A DNA stretch of 64,000 nt from Ignelater luminosus (GCA_011009095.1 VTPC01005933.1:113764-177763), one strand, 5' to 3'. Numbered from the stretch's first letter, positions 37,020 to 50,320 are shown. The notes: generated by a model not told the origin, from the letters alone. Numbers and translations: made by a program.

Positions 37020-38010
37020 CTTTCTTAAGAAATTTTCTTAAAATTTAGATGACATTTCATAAGATTGCTTATTTGAAATATCAATCGATAATTCTAGCTT
37101 TAACTTACAGATTAGTATGCCTTCTAGATAATATATAACATTAAATACTAAGGCATTTAACATAGCATCTCCCCGCTGCAGATGATTTGGTAGAGGGCAA
37201 AGCTCAACTCAGTCTAGTAAAGAGGCGAAGCCCAATGTTTGGTAACTGCTGGTAACCTAACGGAGGGCCCGACCATTGGGCATCGCAAGTCGCTTAATTG
37301 AGAGCAAATCAAACTGGGACAAATTGCTTGAGAACGAAGCTGGGCTGTTGGCCACTGCAGGTGCCCCGATGAAGAAAGAAACGCCACCTTCACCATTTTC
37401 AATTTCCAAAAAAGAAAAGCTCTAAGTTTAACGATGTTTCTAACTGAGCTCTTTTCGGTCCCACCGATCTTTGTAATGTTTGTTTCCCTGTTTTCTTTAG
37501 AAAACCGCTTAGAATTTAACATTTTTTAAGATTACTTGAAACATCAATCGATAATAATTGTAGCTTTAATTTACAACTTAGGATGCCTTCTAGATGATCT
37601 GTAGAATCAAACAATAAGCCATTCAGCTTCTCTAGCGCAGATGGTTTGGTGAAAGGCAAAGTTCAACTTTTCATTGCCACAGTAGATGTTCTAGTTCAGG
37701 ACGAAAACCGATTCTCGTCAATTGAAGGTGGTTTAGTGGTAGGCGAAGCCCGAATATTAGCACCGCTACAAGGTAGTTTGATTGAGAGCACAACCAGACC
37801 CCAAGTTGCCTGGTGTAGGACGAAGCCTAACCATCGGCCTCTAAAAGTCGTCTAGTGAATGACAAAATTTGACCGTTGATTGAATGCGAATTATGTCTTG
37901 ATGGGGGAGGAAACTGAACTATTGATCACTGTAGGGCTCTTGTGAAATAGAAGCTCCATTACTTGCTACACCTATGGATGGCTTGGTGTAGAAGATTGAA
38001 AAGAAGAGAA
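37020..38010. repeat. Two tandem copies of a compound repeat unit containing the ~44-bp minisatellite
   Basis: Unit A (about 37020-37494) and unit B (about 37495-38150) share in order: a CTTA-AATTTA block, GAAA-ATCAATCGATAAT, TAGCTTTAA-TTACA, ATGCCTTCTAGAT-AT, then a minisatellite array, then TCTTTGTAAT-TTTG-TTC. In unit B at least eight minisatellite units start at 37642, 37687, 37729, 37774, 37805, 37848, 37894, 37934 and 37979, mostly 40-46 bp apart. Weak similarity continues at 38325-38400, suggesting a third partial unit. Confidence 0.75.
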
Positions 38011-38511
38011 GCGTTAAGTGTAACATTTTATGGCCTATGGACTTCTACACGACGCACAGTGTTTAGAACTATCAAGACATCAGAAATTTTGTCAATTTCT
38101 TTGTGGGTCTTTGTAATTTTTGCTTCTGTTCATCCGAGAATAAATTTTCTACGGATATATGGAAATAATCTTATGAGGATTAGTATCTAAATTACAAAAT
38201 ACTCATATTGTAGCTTGATTGATTAGATATAAAATAATGTCATCAACAAAGTCTGCTAATAAACAATATATAACAAAATATAAATGTATTTCAAAACTGG
38301 CAGACATTCCCGTAACATCTTAAACAGTGGTTTCATGACCTACTGATTTCTGTAAAATGTTAAATCTAACGAGACATCAAGAATCTTTATTCTAACTGTT
38401 ATAAGTCAGTGCTGTGCTGATTAGTTAGAATAGAAGAGCATGAGCCCTGTAATGGACGGGTACAGGTCTATTTTTGTAGCAGAGCGATATACTTGCCTTA
38501 GATGTTACATA

Positions 38512-39760
38512 GTCAGGTCATAAGTTCTGTCCTAGATTTTATTGTTTCTTTATACAATTTAGGTAACCGTTGAAAACAAATAAAGATATGTCAGTTAATG
38601 TTCTGTCATTGTAGAATACAAAGATGTCAACAGTTCTGTGATAAGTTATTAAATAATGGAGTGGAGTAAAAAAGAAGATCGTGTTGCCGTTATTGGTTTA
38701 CACAGGTGTGGGCATTCAGCAACAACAATTTTTAAATTATTGAAAGTCTCCTCTGCTGCTGGTAAACCACGCTCTGGTCGCACTATTCGAACACCAGCAG
38801 TCATAAAAGCTGTTGAAGCTCGTATTCGCCGAAATCCTAGACGAAAACAGAAGTTGATGGCTTTGCAGATGAATTTGTCAAGGGAATCCTTGAAGCGAGT
38901 TATTAATGTTGATCTCAATCTTCATGCTTATTGTAGAAAAAAGGGCCATCTTCTTACATCACGTTTAAAAAAAATTAGGCAAGAAAGAGCGAAACTGCTT
39001 CTACGTCGGTGTACACAGATAACAAGCATCGAGAAATTCTTTTCACAGATGAGAAAATTTTTACTATCGAAGAACATATTAACAAGCAAAATGATAAGAG
39101 GGTATGCTCATAGCAGTTCTGAAGCTGCCAAAAAGGTTCCCCTTGTTCAACGAGGTCATCACCCGGCGTCTGTGATGGTTTGGTTGGGCGTTTCTTATCT
39201 GGGGGCCACACAAGTTTATTTTTGTCAAAAAAGGCGTGAAAACTGGGGCTAAAGTGTATCAAGAAGACATTTTAGACGGAATTGTAAAGTCTCTGAGTAG
39301 TACTATGTTTAAGAATGAGCACTGAGTTTTTCAACAGGACTCAGCACCAGATCACAAAGCAAAATCTTCGCGAGAATGGTTTTGTCGCCAAACTATCGAC
39401 TTTATTAGACATGAAGATTGGCCCTTATCAAGTCCAGACCTCAATTCCTTAGACGATGAGATCTGGTCACATTTAGAGGAAAAAGTCTGCTCTACAAGTC
39501 ACAGGAATTTGAAGCAGCTGAAGGCATCTATGGTAAAAGCAGTGACCAATATTGACATGAATATGGCACGTGCTGCCATAGATGACTGGTCTCGAAGATT
39601 AAAAGCCTGTGTACTAGCACGAGGAGGCCATTTTGAATAAGATGTAGATTTATGTGTTCATAGTTCTATTACAGTTCATATTCTAATAAAATTTTGTTTT
39701 TTGATTTCATTTGTTTTATGCAGTGTTGCTTTTATCTTGGGACAGAACTTATGACCTGAC
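38512..39760 (+). mobile_element. DD37D mariner-like transposon, near full length
   Basis: Inverted termini begin GTCAGGTCATAAGTTCTGTC at both ends with at least 21 identical bases. TA flanks both sides (38510-38511 and 39761-39762). The length of about 1.25 kb and the single transposase frame are typical of mariner-type elements. The long perfect termini suggest a moderately young insertion, although the gene is broken. Confidence 0.97.
38656..39640 (+). pseudogene. DD37D (maT/mori-like) mariner transposase, frameshifted
   Basis: The start ATG 38656 opens MEWSKKEDRVAVIGLHRCG, an N-terminal HTH. A PRSGR linker follows closely, suggesting a small deletion of the HTH spacer, then LMALQMNLSRESLKRV. 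The first catalytic Asp is in LFTDEKIF (Asp at 39048), reached by a frameshift near 39015; another shift near 39100 restores YAHSSSEAAKKVPLVQRG and ASVMVWLGVSYLG. A shift in the A run near 39229 and a TGA at 39323 (a conserved Trp position) precede FQQDSAPDHK (second Asp, 39338) and SSPDLNSLDDEIW (third Asp, 39452), with 37 residues between them. The end is LARGGHFE followed by TAA at 39638. All three catalytic residues survive, but the gene is not translatable as one protein. Confidence 0.94.
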
Positions 39761-39762
39761 TA

Positions 39763-42700
39763 CGTACTCTTCTGTACTGTAAGATAAATGAAACACTGGA
39801 TTACAATTGATACGTTCATTGAAATAAGTTGAATTGAATGGAAGTTGGAAAATAGGTTATTGTTTGATTGAGGATAAATTGTTATCTCCAAATATTTACA
39901 ATGTTGTCAACAGTAATTAAAAAACTTATTACTAGATTCTTAAATTTTAAAATATAAAATGTAAAGGAATATTGCAATACTTAGTCTCGACAATTCAAAT
40001 TCATATTTTAGTGATGTTGAGACTTATTTTCCACATTTTTTCCTTTTCTTTGTTTGCTATTATACACAGTAAAAGAGCAAAGTTTATTGCTGTGAGTAAA
40101 ATTATGGAGGTGAGCATAAAGAAGATGGTAGTTGGAAAATTTGTTTTGGCTTCTTTAGTCAATGCAAAACCTTCTGGGAAGATTAATTCCTATCGACCAA
40201 GACAAAAGTGCAAGCTTGTCGTAAATATATCGTCAAATATTTAAAGAGCAACGTTCCTCAAGGTTATGTGAAAGGGCCCATCTTGTTTTGTTCATAGAAA
40301 AGTTGAACTATAAACTATGAATATCATCTTGGAAAAATGAAACCATTCAAGTAAAAAAAGCCATTTCAAACTTATAAGCGACTTTTCAAGCCAATCTCAG
40401 AGAACGAGAATACTTCATTTAATTTAATAACTAAAATACCGTTTGTTTTAGGTAAAATGCATTTACAAATTTTTGTGTGTGCACATTTCACCTGAAAAGA
40501 AATGTGGGAAATAAGGCGTCGTTATAACGGTAGAAACCATAACTAACATATAATTGTTAGTTGCCACGCCATAGAAACAATTCGCGAGTTAGAAGTACCG
40601 CGGGCTTGCACGACTGCAACAAAGAAAAGTGACGCCCACATTAAGCTCCCAACATCAACCACACTCAGGCACACACACACACCGGTAATTTAAGAAAGAA
40701 TGTTGAAGAGGAGAAAAAAGAGGATTATTTTTGCTGCTTTTTGATAAATCTGGAATAATTAGTACTTTTGAGTATATTATGTTACATTCATAAAAGTTTT
40801 GTTATTTTTGGGAATTTTTTCGTTGTGCTTAATATGAGAAAATTCTTTAAGCGATACGATAATATTATAATAAGAAAATGATGTAGCAACAAATTCCATA
40901 ATTATGTTTATTAGTGTAATACCGGACAAGATTAAATCAGCAGTCATTAACGTATGAAAAGGAAAGAGTGGAAAACACCCTTTTTGCTGTTTTATTCGCA
41001 TTCAACAGTCATTTCTACAACGATCGAAGAATTTCTAATATGTTTCGTTTCCTACATGTGCATAAACTAAAACATGTATTTTAATTGTAGTTCTCTTGAA
41101 TCCTCCAGCTATGTTAAACCAGTTCAACTACACTCGAAAACGTCGTGCGCAGCTGTACATAGAATTTAACTGAGACACTGCTCGTAAACCAATGGAGATG
41201 AATAATGTATTTCATATTTCTGAATTTTTTACCCTCGTGGCTGAATTGCTATAGAGGTAATGTTCTTTAATATGATAAATACTAGAATAATTGACTGTGT
41301 GGTAGGAACTCCAACATTCATTGAAGAGAACCTGTTCTCTAAACAATGCAAACTTTCAATAATATTTTAAATTACGAAGAGGGGGAAAAAAGGGGAAAGT
41401 GGAAGCTTTGAGTCCAAAAGAAAGTTGGTCATATTTTTAAAAGCTTCAAAATGATAAATGAAGTATGGCGTGACGTCACGGGTAATCTGGAAATTGCACT
41501 AATTTTATTATATTATTATAACTACAACTCAGTTCGGTCTGTTTGTAGGGAATCATTGTTACTGGGACGAGATAACGCTATAATGACCGCGCTACCGGCA
41601 CCATTTGAACTCATCTATCAAAAGTCTGACGGCTGAGAACTTTTTCAGATTCATCCGTAATAACATGTACACACAACAACACACGTATATAAAGCGAAGA
41701 GTGCGTTTTAAAAATGATATTAACGTTCGTGCAAAATGTCAAGAACGTTTTAGATTATATAGTGGTGATCTTTCAGATGAATAATCTTTAACCGAAAGCT
41801 ATTAACAATAAATATAAAGTTTAAACGGTTGTTTTGAGAGGAAAAAAAAAGTGAAATAATCTTCCTCCTCACACTAGCGCGATTCGTTTCGGGATCAACG
41901 TTAACAAAAATTCTTTCAACTTGAAAAGATTACACTTCACATATTCAACTACGGGTATCAGGAAAGACGACAGCTCTCGCGAGGAGTACAAGGGGTCCAA
42001 GAATGTGCCTTGAGTGACACCGTCTAAAGATGATATCAGTTAGACAAACCCGTGTAGCGTAGTGTGACAAGATCCAGTCTGAATCGGGCAGTCCTTACAT
42101 GTTGGGACAAATCACACGTTCTCCTAGTACTTACATTATACTACATCTGTGTATTATTACATTATCTAAATATGGAAAACGGTACCTACGTAAATAAATA
42201 AACTCTTTTAATACGAATGGTGCAACAATACTTGTCAGACACGAATGAGATATGGAGTGAAGCATTTATAAAAGAAAACAGTACTACTTAGAGATTTGAT
42301 TTAAATGTTTTTTACTTTAAATGACTTCCGTGTAAAAAATGTTACTTTTGAGCAACTCTATATTTACTTCTATTTTTTTTCCTGTTAGTATTTCATTAGG
42401 AGTTTCAAGCTTTTTTATTCTATTTTGCAATCTTCTGTTCCCTCTTCTCAGATACACTGATCTTTTAATTTCTTCTTGATCTTTAAAATTTATTTTTCCA
42501 TTTTCCTCTCACTTTTTTAAAAATTAATCTTTTAGTTTCTCTTTTAATTTAAAGATGGATTCTCTTAGTCTTTCCATGTGTTCACCTGTTAATGTTTTTG
42601 TGCCTTAAATGCCTATCACTGCCTATATTAGTCTTAGTCAGTGTAACACCTGGATTGCTTAAGAATGAAAGGACGATATGGGAGAAAAATGGAAGAAGAT

Positions 42701-45700
42701 GATAGAAAAGTGAAAGCAGTCTCTGAAATATTGAGATCGATTGTGAAGGTACTGCACGAGAGATCATTAAAAGTTGGGACAGAGTAAAGTCCTCAATAAA
42801 TATGAAGAGAGTAACGAATAAAAATAGATCTTGTCTTCTGCAGAGAAAAGGATGAAACCCAAAGGTTAAACCATGGCATGGCAAGAAAACGATTAACTAA
42901 ATATACATCGCCTGAAAATGAAAAGCACAAGTACTGACTGAAACGAGGTAAACAGTTCTATAGAAGCATAATCAGTAGCTAATTAGCTATTTTGTAGCAC
43001 AAGGTAGGTTAAGAGCAAATTTCAAGATAAAGGCACATGACTATAGAGGAAGATATAGGAAAATATGCAACGTATTTTTGAAACCATAGGCAAAAAGTGT
43101 GCAATAAACATTGACACAGTATGGAAACGCATTAAATCAAAGCGTACAGTCGGTAAGAAATATGTTGATAAAATCAATAGCTGTAGAACAGGGAATAAAT
43201 GCAACAAGAACTGCCTTAAAATGCTTGACGTTTATCAGAGTTTATGAAGACATCTTCTCTACAATTATAAATGAAGTCTGGAACACATGGATCGCTCTAT
43301 CAAATTGCAGTTGATAGAAACATTAATCAAGTCCATGACACGATCTTGGTAGATGATTTTAACTGCGGTTTATTACTAAAACGATAAGCATCTTTGGAAA
43401 TCAAGAGAAAACGTTCTAATATTCTTGACATTGACACTGGATAACAACTATTCTTTTCACTAGAGATTCAAATGCAGAACGAATTTGTCTGTTTTCAACA
43501 AGTTTCAGAAACATTATGGACATTGGAAGGAAAGTTTAAACAGATAAATGTAAGACAAAGAAGCTTAATTTGGCATCATTTCGGTCTTTGATGATTTGAT
43601 ACCCCAACCAAAGGATACTTATAGTTTCGCGGTGAGAGTTTGTTCTTTTGAATAGTTCCAAATCCTGATATATAGCCAAGCTACTTTAAGAAATTACGTC
43701 TGGTTAGTTTATGAGGGTCCAAGCAACTCTTATCTTGTAATGTAGGTATGTTGTAACTTCCAGATTCTCTCAGTTGACTTAAGGCAGAATTCCCAACGAT
43801 AAAAAATCTAAAAACAGATACTTACTTTCTAAAGAACCAAATTCTTTTTTTATTTTCCCTTCTACTTTATGTTCTTCCCTGTCTTTGAAGAAGCTGAAGA
43901 TTGAAATTTAATCCTGCCATGGCTTCTTCTACATTCTCTTTCAAGTTGTAGAAATGAAGTGGAATCAGATAAGAAAATTAAAAATAGACTGTCGATTAGA
44001 AATATAAAAAGCCTGTTATAGCAAAATCAAAAATACGGTTCTGTTTCACTGCTTCTTCAGTTCATTCATAACCTAAAATTAACCAAATTTGGTTCTCTTG
44101 TTAACATTGAGCAAAGTTAGAGTTATGGTAGCATAGCAGAATCTGTTTCTGAAGAACAAAGAGCTGTATTAAGTTGTAAACAGCAAGCAACCTTCTATGT
44201 TCCAGTTAGCAAGAAGTTTTCTAAAGAATTCAAAAACCGACCCGTGAAGTTTAAGTTTACCAAATTAAGTATGACCAGATTCACGCTCTATGTGTAGGTC
44301 TAAAGAAAGCAAGTCATAAAAAAGTCAAATCTGGGCTTCAAGCCATGCTGTTAAAATACCAAAATAAAAATTCTGATTAGTTATAGTCATGGTGACAAAA
44401 TTCGAAGGTCCTTTAAAAAATAAAGGAATGGGGGGAATATTCGAGCTTGAATGATAATCTCTTTCAGTTTCGCCAAGGTTCGGTTTCAATTTCGTCCTAT
44501 GCGTCTTTCTACTTTTCCAAGATCCCTACATAGTAACTATTCCAATTTGTAATTGTGCAAAAACTCACCTTTGTTCCAAAAACATGATATTGCATACTTG
44601 AAATTCCATTATGTGTAGAGCGAATTAATAGATCTTTTGTATCCCAGCTCAAAAACAAGCGAACTGTATCTACTTCTCACAGTTCTAGATAGGTTACTAA
44701 CCTTCAAACCTCACCAAAGTAATATCATACAAAGTTACAAGAGCATTTTAGACTTGTAGGGAAATAGGTATACCCGTCATTAAGGCAGCCCTCAAATGGT
44801 AGCCCAGAGCACAGATACAAGACTTCAGGAACAAAATTCCCCTGCTCTTTCTGCCCTCTTTCTATCTAGTAATTCAGTCGAACTAGGAGCCCTACAATAT
44901 CAAGAAATCGGATTTCTTGACTTTTCCATCTCTAAGAAAGTTTCTACATCCAGCAACTTGACAAAGATAACAGATCCTTCATCGAGGATTTTTCGGAAAT
45001 TTCAAATTTATGCTCTTCATTGAGATTTCCTCAACTTTTCTCTGACCTTTTTCTCGAATAAAAAAATTTCCTGATTCTTCAAGGATCTCCAGGTTTCCCT
45101 AATCGAACTATTAAGTCAAGCACACAGTCTTAAAACCCTAAAAAAGGAAGAATACAGAAAAAAACCATTCTCTCAACTTCGGTGAACAACCTATACTTAG
45201 TAATCAAACGAGCAACCGGATAAATAGGTACACCAAGCGAATCTTTGCAATCATAATCTCATAAAAGGAAAATTGAGAAACCTAGCATACAATACCATCT
45301 TAAGAATGTTAAAGCTTTTTGCATCCACGCTTACTTTGTTTCAGTGTTCTAGTAATAAGCCTGACTTGTATCCCTCTACAGCCAATCTTACAAAAGTGTA
45401 GACAGATGCAAAAAATCAAAAAGCTGTTGATTTCGAAGGTCTCGCAGTTTTAGCAATTCTCACTGCAAAGACTTTGAAGTGCAGAATGAACTTTAACCTA
45501 ATAAGTGGTTTTGCAGGTTCGGATTTTAGAAGTTTTGATTCCTCTAGATATGCTGATTAGTGCAAAGCTTGATATTCCAAAAGCAACGTTGTGGTATCTC
45601 TAATTGATCAGAAATATTATACTTATGTGAACTTCAATATTGTTCAAAAGCCAAAATATGTAATCTCAGCCATAGGCTACGTAACCTTTGCCCACCACAA

Positions 45701-46379
45701 ATTTCTTTATTCATCTTTAAACAACACCTTAGAAAGATTCTTCCGTTCTGGGAAGTCATATTGATTTTCTCGTACAAAACGGCAAAGACCCTCTCGTTTC
45801 ACAAAAATCTTGTTAATCAGCTGCATGTTCTAAAAATTCATAACCTTTGTTACACACTGCCGATTGCTGGGTTTCCCCGGTTTTGTGTCATCTTATATCT
45901 GAACCGTTTTCAATAGTTCCTATCTAGTTCCTTTGTTTACTCATTCTTCATTATTTTTTGCACATCAAGCAAACCAAGTTCAATCGTCAACTATAAACTA
46001 TCCGATTTTTACAATGATTTAACTCTTGAAAAGCAGTGATAAACCACTGGACTTGTACTTTACTCACTTTTAGTGGTTCAGTATTCACCTTGAAAACTTA
46101 AAAAGACCTTATACCGCAAGAAAAAGAAGAATGGGGTGAAGAAAGAAACTTATTTTAGTCGCCAAAGTGACAAAGATGATAAAAAAGCAATTTACCAATA
46201 AAAATTAAGCTCAAGAATAAATTAAAAACAGAATGGCAATGAAGAGAATAACTCAAAGATGAAGACATTTAAAAGTAAGAAGAAAGAACATTGAAAATCA
46301 CATAAATCTATGAAGGGTTTTCAGCGATATTCAAAAAGACTTTAACGGTAGCACAGGCGAGAAACTTGCAATTATTTTT
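39763..46379. other. Long intergenic stretch, no gene recognised
   Basis: It has a (CA)n run at 40671-40681. 40500-40640 contains CGTTATAACGGTAG and an AACTAAC/GTTAGTT inverted pair, and resembles a conserved non-coding element. 42000-46100 is less AT-rich and looks like unclassified old repeat sequence. Short frames (for example 43065-43314 and 44796-45023) carry no recognisable domain. Confidence 0.45.
41471..41478. promoter_or_regulatory. Perfect CRE palindrome TGACGTCA
   Basis: It sits in GGCGTGACGTCACGGG, so the symmetry extends to 10 bp. The following 160 bp (to about 41640) is more balanced in base composition than the surroundings. Confidence 0.35.
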
Positions 46380-48110
46380 CGGAGTCCGTTTTGATTTACG
46401 ACATAAATCATTTTATTAGTTATTGGTAAGATCTGAAAGGCTAATAAAACCCCCTTAATTATATCTTTGCGGATATCACCATTATTATCATTTTATGTAC
46501 AAAACTTTACTATGCACTACATTTAAACCGAAACAAAGTGCGGTAATTAATTTTAAATAACGAGTACATAAATTGTGCTCTTAAAATTAAAATATCACGT
46601 AAGGCTTAAAGTTAAAGCTAACACATATTTGAAGTTTAAGGTCAAAATAAAAGTAGCCATTAATCCATTAGCGCATTTAAGATTACATCTTTATAACTAT
46701 GCATGAACAGTTAGTAAGACTAAGTTAACTAAACCGCGGCATTATTTATGGTAAAGGCGCGACTACATGTTTTAAATTCCGAACATTGTAACAAAATAAT
46801 CTCGGTTTGCGAAATCTTACTGAACCTACACGTATTATGTGTAGACGTAGGTTTTGCAACACAATCGCAGATGTGATTGCTTTATACTTATTTTATTGTT
46901 ATATTACAAAAATGTTATTATACACCTTTTGTATTACACGACTGAATGGAATAGGAAACGAACATTTTTTCCTGTTTGAATATACGGAGTAAGTTAGTCA
47001 CGATGTATAAACTTAGATTATAGGAATTATTGAGGCAATATAAACTACACAACGTTTTAGCGATCGGAAAAATAAAAATGCGAGAACTAGTTTTTTGCCA
47101 TCGATAAAATGAAACTCTTTTATTTGGAATAGAATTAATAAATTTGCTCATCTCGGGTCTCCTCACGTTTGTGGCATATAAAAAGGGTCTCATTTAGCCA
47201 AATATTAATGATAATAAAATTCGGCTGTACGATATGTAATTAATTTATAGCTTTTAGTATTGTGTGCTAATGAATGCAGTGCGTTTAAAAACGCCGAAAT
47301 AAATAATTATTTATATGCGAATGTCGACTAGGATCTCGAGGCGAAGTTCGATGTGTATGTAATTAAGACGGGTCAATCAGTAGTTTATAAATGTAAAAGA
47401 GACCACGCGAGCTTTTAATTTCACATAAATGGCAAATCGCACAACGACCGTCGGATTTGCAAATTTTGTCGCAATAAAGATTTCTATACAACTTCATGAG
47501 TCATAACTTGTTAGTTTTCGTGCTTTGAATGGACTAAATAAATTTACTTATAATTTACCATTGTTTCCCGTCAGAGACCTTGCAAAATCAGTCTGGTCCG
47601 TCAGGTTTAAACTTACAAAGCGTTATTATAACAGTCGAAATATGTCACGGTGACTCAAAAACGACAATGGTCAAAGTAATAAAGAATAAGCGAAAGCCTA
47701 GCTCTAAAATTTAACGACACGGCATTCCGGAGCGGCTGGAAAAATCGCAAACTGGCCTCGCTCGGCGTCTACTCGCCATAAATCATATAAGTCAGTCGTC
47801 TGTGCATATCGATGCATATTTTGATATTCGCCCGAATCTTATTGGTCGTATCAATTTTTTTCAGGAACATTTTAAAAATTATGGCTCCTCCCATTCTGTT
47901 TTATAGACCATGAAGAAGAGCTACCATCTCTTTTCGTATCGTGTATCTTCCGTAAGCTCGTTCCGGTTGCGCTAAGGGCTATGTTAGAGTAATTGCAGCC
48001 GTGTACAAGGCTGATAGCATGTCAGATAATCCCATTTGGTGGCGGTTTTGACGTCAGCCTTGTCCATCTTGCATCGATAATGCATCGAGTCGCGGATTTT
48101 TGCATGAATT
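46380..48110. other. Repeat-poor segment with many regulatory-type motifs
   Basis: I find no transposon motif here. It contains TTTACGAC next to ATAAATCA and TTTTATTAG (near 46395-46420), several TAATTA words, CATAAATCATATAAG near 47776, and a more GC-rich block from 47700 to 48110 that includes a CRE. This is the texture of a developmental enhancer or conserved non-coding DNA. No ORF is convincing. The call is inference from composition and short motifs only. Confidence 0.3.
48049..48056. promoter_or_regulatory. Perfect CRE palindrome TGACGTCA
   Basis: It lies inside the more GC-rich block 47700-48110. No associated transcription start is recognised. Confidence 0.35.
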
Positions 48111-50320
48111 AACCGAGAATTTTGGAATCCTTTTTGCACGTTTTGCTGACCTTATCATTTTACATGTACCCTGTTTTACATAACATTATTATTGTTTTTT
48201 TGTGCTACTTCATGCTGAATTTGCTCGAGCGATCTGTTATAAAATGGTTTTTGCAAAATTTTGTTCCGCTCATACTAATTAATTGCTTCGTGTTTCTGGG
48301 CATTTTAATATCGGAAATCTTAATTTTTTAATAGTTATTGCAATATGTACGAGGGCTCAATTAAGTTCCCAAGGCAATTGTTATTCCAATCTTCGTTCAC
48401 ATCACTCAAAGAATAAAACATATTAAAGGTAAACAGAATAATCTGTTGATCAAGAGAACTAAAACATTCAAGATGTTAAGCTCGATTCAAAAACTATAAT
48501 AAGCTATAAAACTTTAACTTACTGAAATGCTTTTTCAAACTTAATCGCAGGCCGAGAACCGCAAGGTAGAAATAAAAATGCAAGTAATCTAGTTTCGATC
48601 TTGGTTATTTACATGTTGGTTATTTTCAGTAAAATAAATAAACAAGAGATATTTCAGATCGTCTTGAACAAGAATGCCGCTCTTCACACTATCATATTTC
48701 GAGAATTGCCACTCACACAAAAGACCGATTCAGGCAAATACGGAAGCTATCTAACAGTGACCACTACAACTCAGAGTTTGATCATACTTGAACATGAACA
48801 TGAACCAGCATTTGAGTTACTAGAAGTCTGTATTTCTGGTCAAAAGACTGTTTAGACCATACTTACTAATATTTGGGTCTGCAGATAGAGTTAAATGGTT
48901 TCTGGAACATCGAAACAATAGTTTGGGTTTGGTCAAAGTTCCTAAGAATCTTCGGAAAATATCGGATTTCGTTTGGTAGAATTAGGTAAGTACCTTCAAC
49001 TAGGTATATTTCTAAATAGATCTTGCATTCTTACCAAGATCTTTTGGTCTTGGCCAAAAATGTTTTCAAAAAAGTTACCTCGTATGGTTTTTTAATATAC
49101 ACAATCAAAGGTACATTTCTCTGTTTGCCTTCCTTACTTCAGCATGAAGATTCCAAGTGTAAATTTTAACACTTCCTAATGGCCTAACTTAGAGATTGAG
49201 CGAGAATGTCTAATATTACCTAAATAAAAACATGATAAGAGTTGGCACCAAAGGATTCTTCTTATACCTTCAGAAGGGATCATTTAAATGGGACTGTTGG
49301 TGCAATAGTGCAATTTGAGCGACATGATATGTTTGGAGCTTTATTACAATGTGATTCTTAAGGTTTTATTTAGACAAATGAACAGTCCAAATAACATAAA
49401 ATCTTCAAATATATGCATGTCTTTGAAAGGTCACAAGTTCATAAATGGAAAAATTGAACGTTTGTCAAGAATCAATGAAGTAAAATTAAAAGCAAGAGCT
49501 CTTCTAATAAATGCAGTTGCAGTTCAAACGTCTTCTGTACAAGAAGACAACCAAAGATTTTTCACTATTTCTTAAATCAAGATTTCTTGTCCGAGGAAAA
49601 ATGCAGACAATCCACATAGTTCGACTAGGAGAAAATATGAAATTAAATTGATTTAAAAAATAGTGTAAGTCTATAAACTCTCAATTATCTTGGAAGATCT
49701 AGGAAACCACTAATTCGAAGTTTTCTTAGCAAGCAATCGGTTGGTTAGTACTCTTGTTATCTTTACATCAATTGTGACCTGGAGTTTTACTCTAACGTCC
49801 TCCTAGATTAGTTCCCAAAATTTCAACAGGTAGCCTTAGATATCGGTAATGAAAATATTAAGGCTTGTCCAAGAGGTTTGGCTTTGTCTAAAAACAGTCA
49901 CAAGTAAATGACTGTGTGTTTGCTTATGATACTACAGATTAAAACAGTTTGCCCATTGGCCCTTTGTTCGCGCAAACTGTTTTCTGTCAAAGCACAGTGC
50001 AGGTCAATAAAAGGCAATGCAGAACTCAAGCAAAGCCAGTATCAACTGAAAAGAACAGACAGTAATCTGATTAAGAAAGAAGACAGTTGGAAAGAGACTA
50101 CACAGCTGTACCGCAGGTACTACTGGTCACAAAAAAACAATGCATCCATATACAGTACCGATTTATTTTATTACGGATGCACAAATACTACAAGAGGGAG
50201 CACAGAGCGCGACACCAAGCTGACAAAAACATCATGTGTCAATGTTCCTCAGCCTTTTATAGCTGGCAGACAACCCCACTCTCTAGAAATTGTGTACCTT
50301 TCGTGAACTATTGTAAGCAA
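48111..50320. other. Intergenic stretch with unrecognised ORFs
   Basis: The longest frame, 49908-50306 on the plus strand (132 codons, directly before the DD37E element), is rich in Ser, Thr, Lys and Gln and has no motif I recognise. Frames at 48601-48855 and 49315-49575 are similarly anonymous. A 12-bp perfect hairpin lies at 49941-49983. Confidence 0.4.
49941..49983. repeat. Perfect 12-bp stem hairpin
   Basis: AAAACAGTTTGC (49941-49952) and GCAAACTGTTTT (49972-49983) are exact inverse copies with a 19-nt loop. Confidence 0.8.

Noticed and set aside
43065..43314. Two overlapping Lys-rich ORFs
   Set aside because: No recognisable domain, and they overlap each other in different frames.
46380..48110. 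Idea that the window lies in a Hox cluster because of Abd-B-like motifs
   Set aside because: No homeobox or other Hox-cluster landmark, and short motifs are expected in AT-rich DNA.
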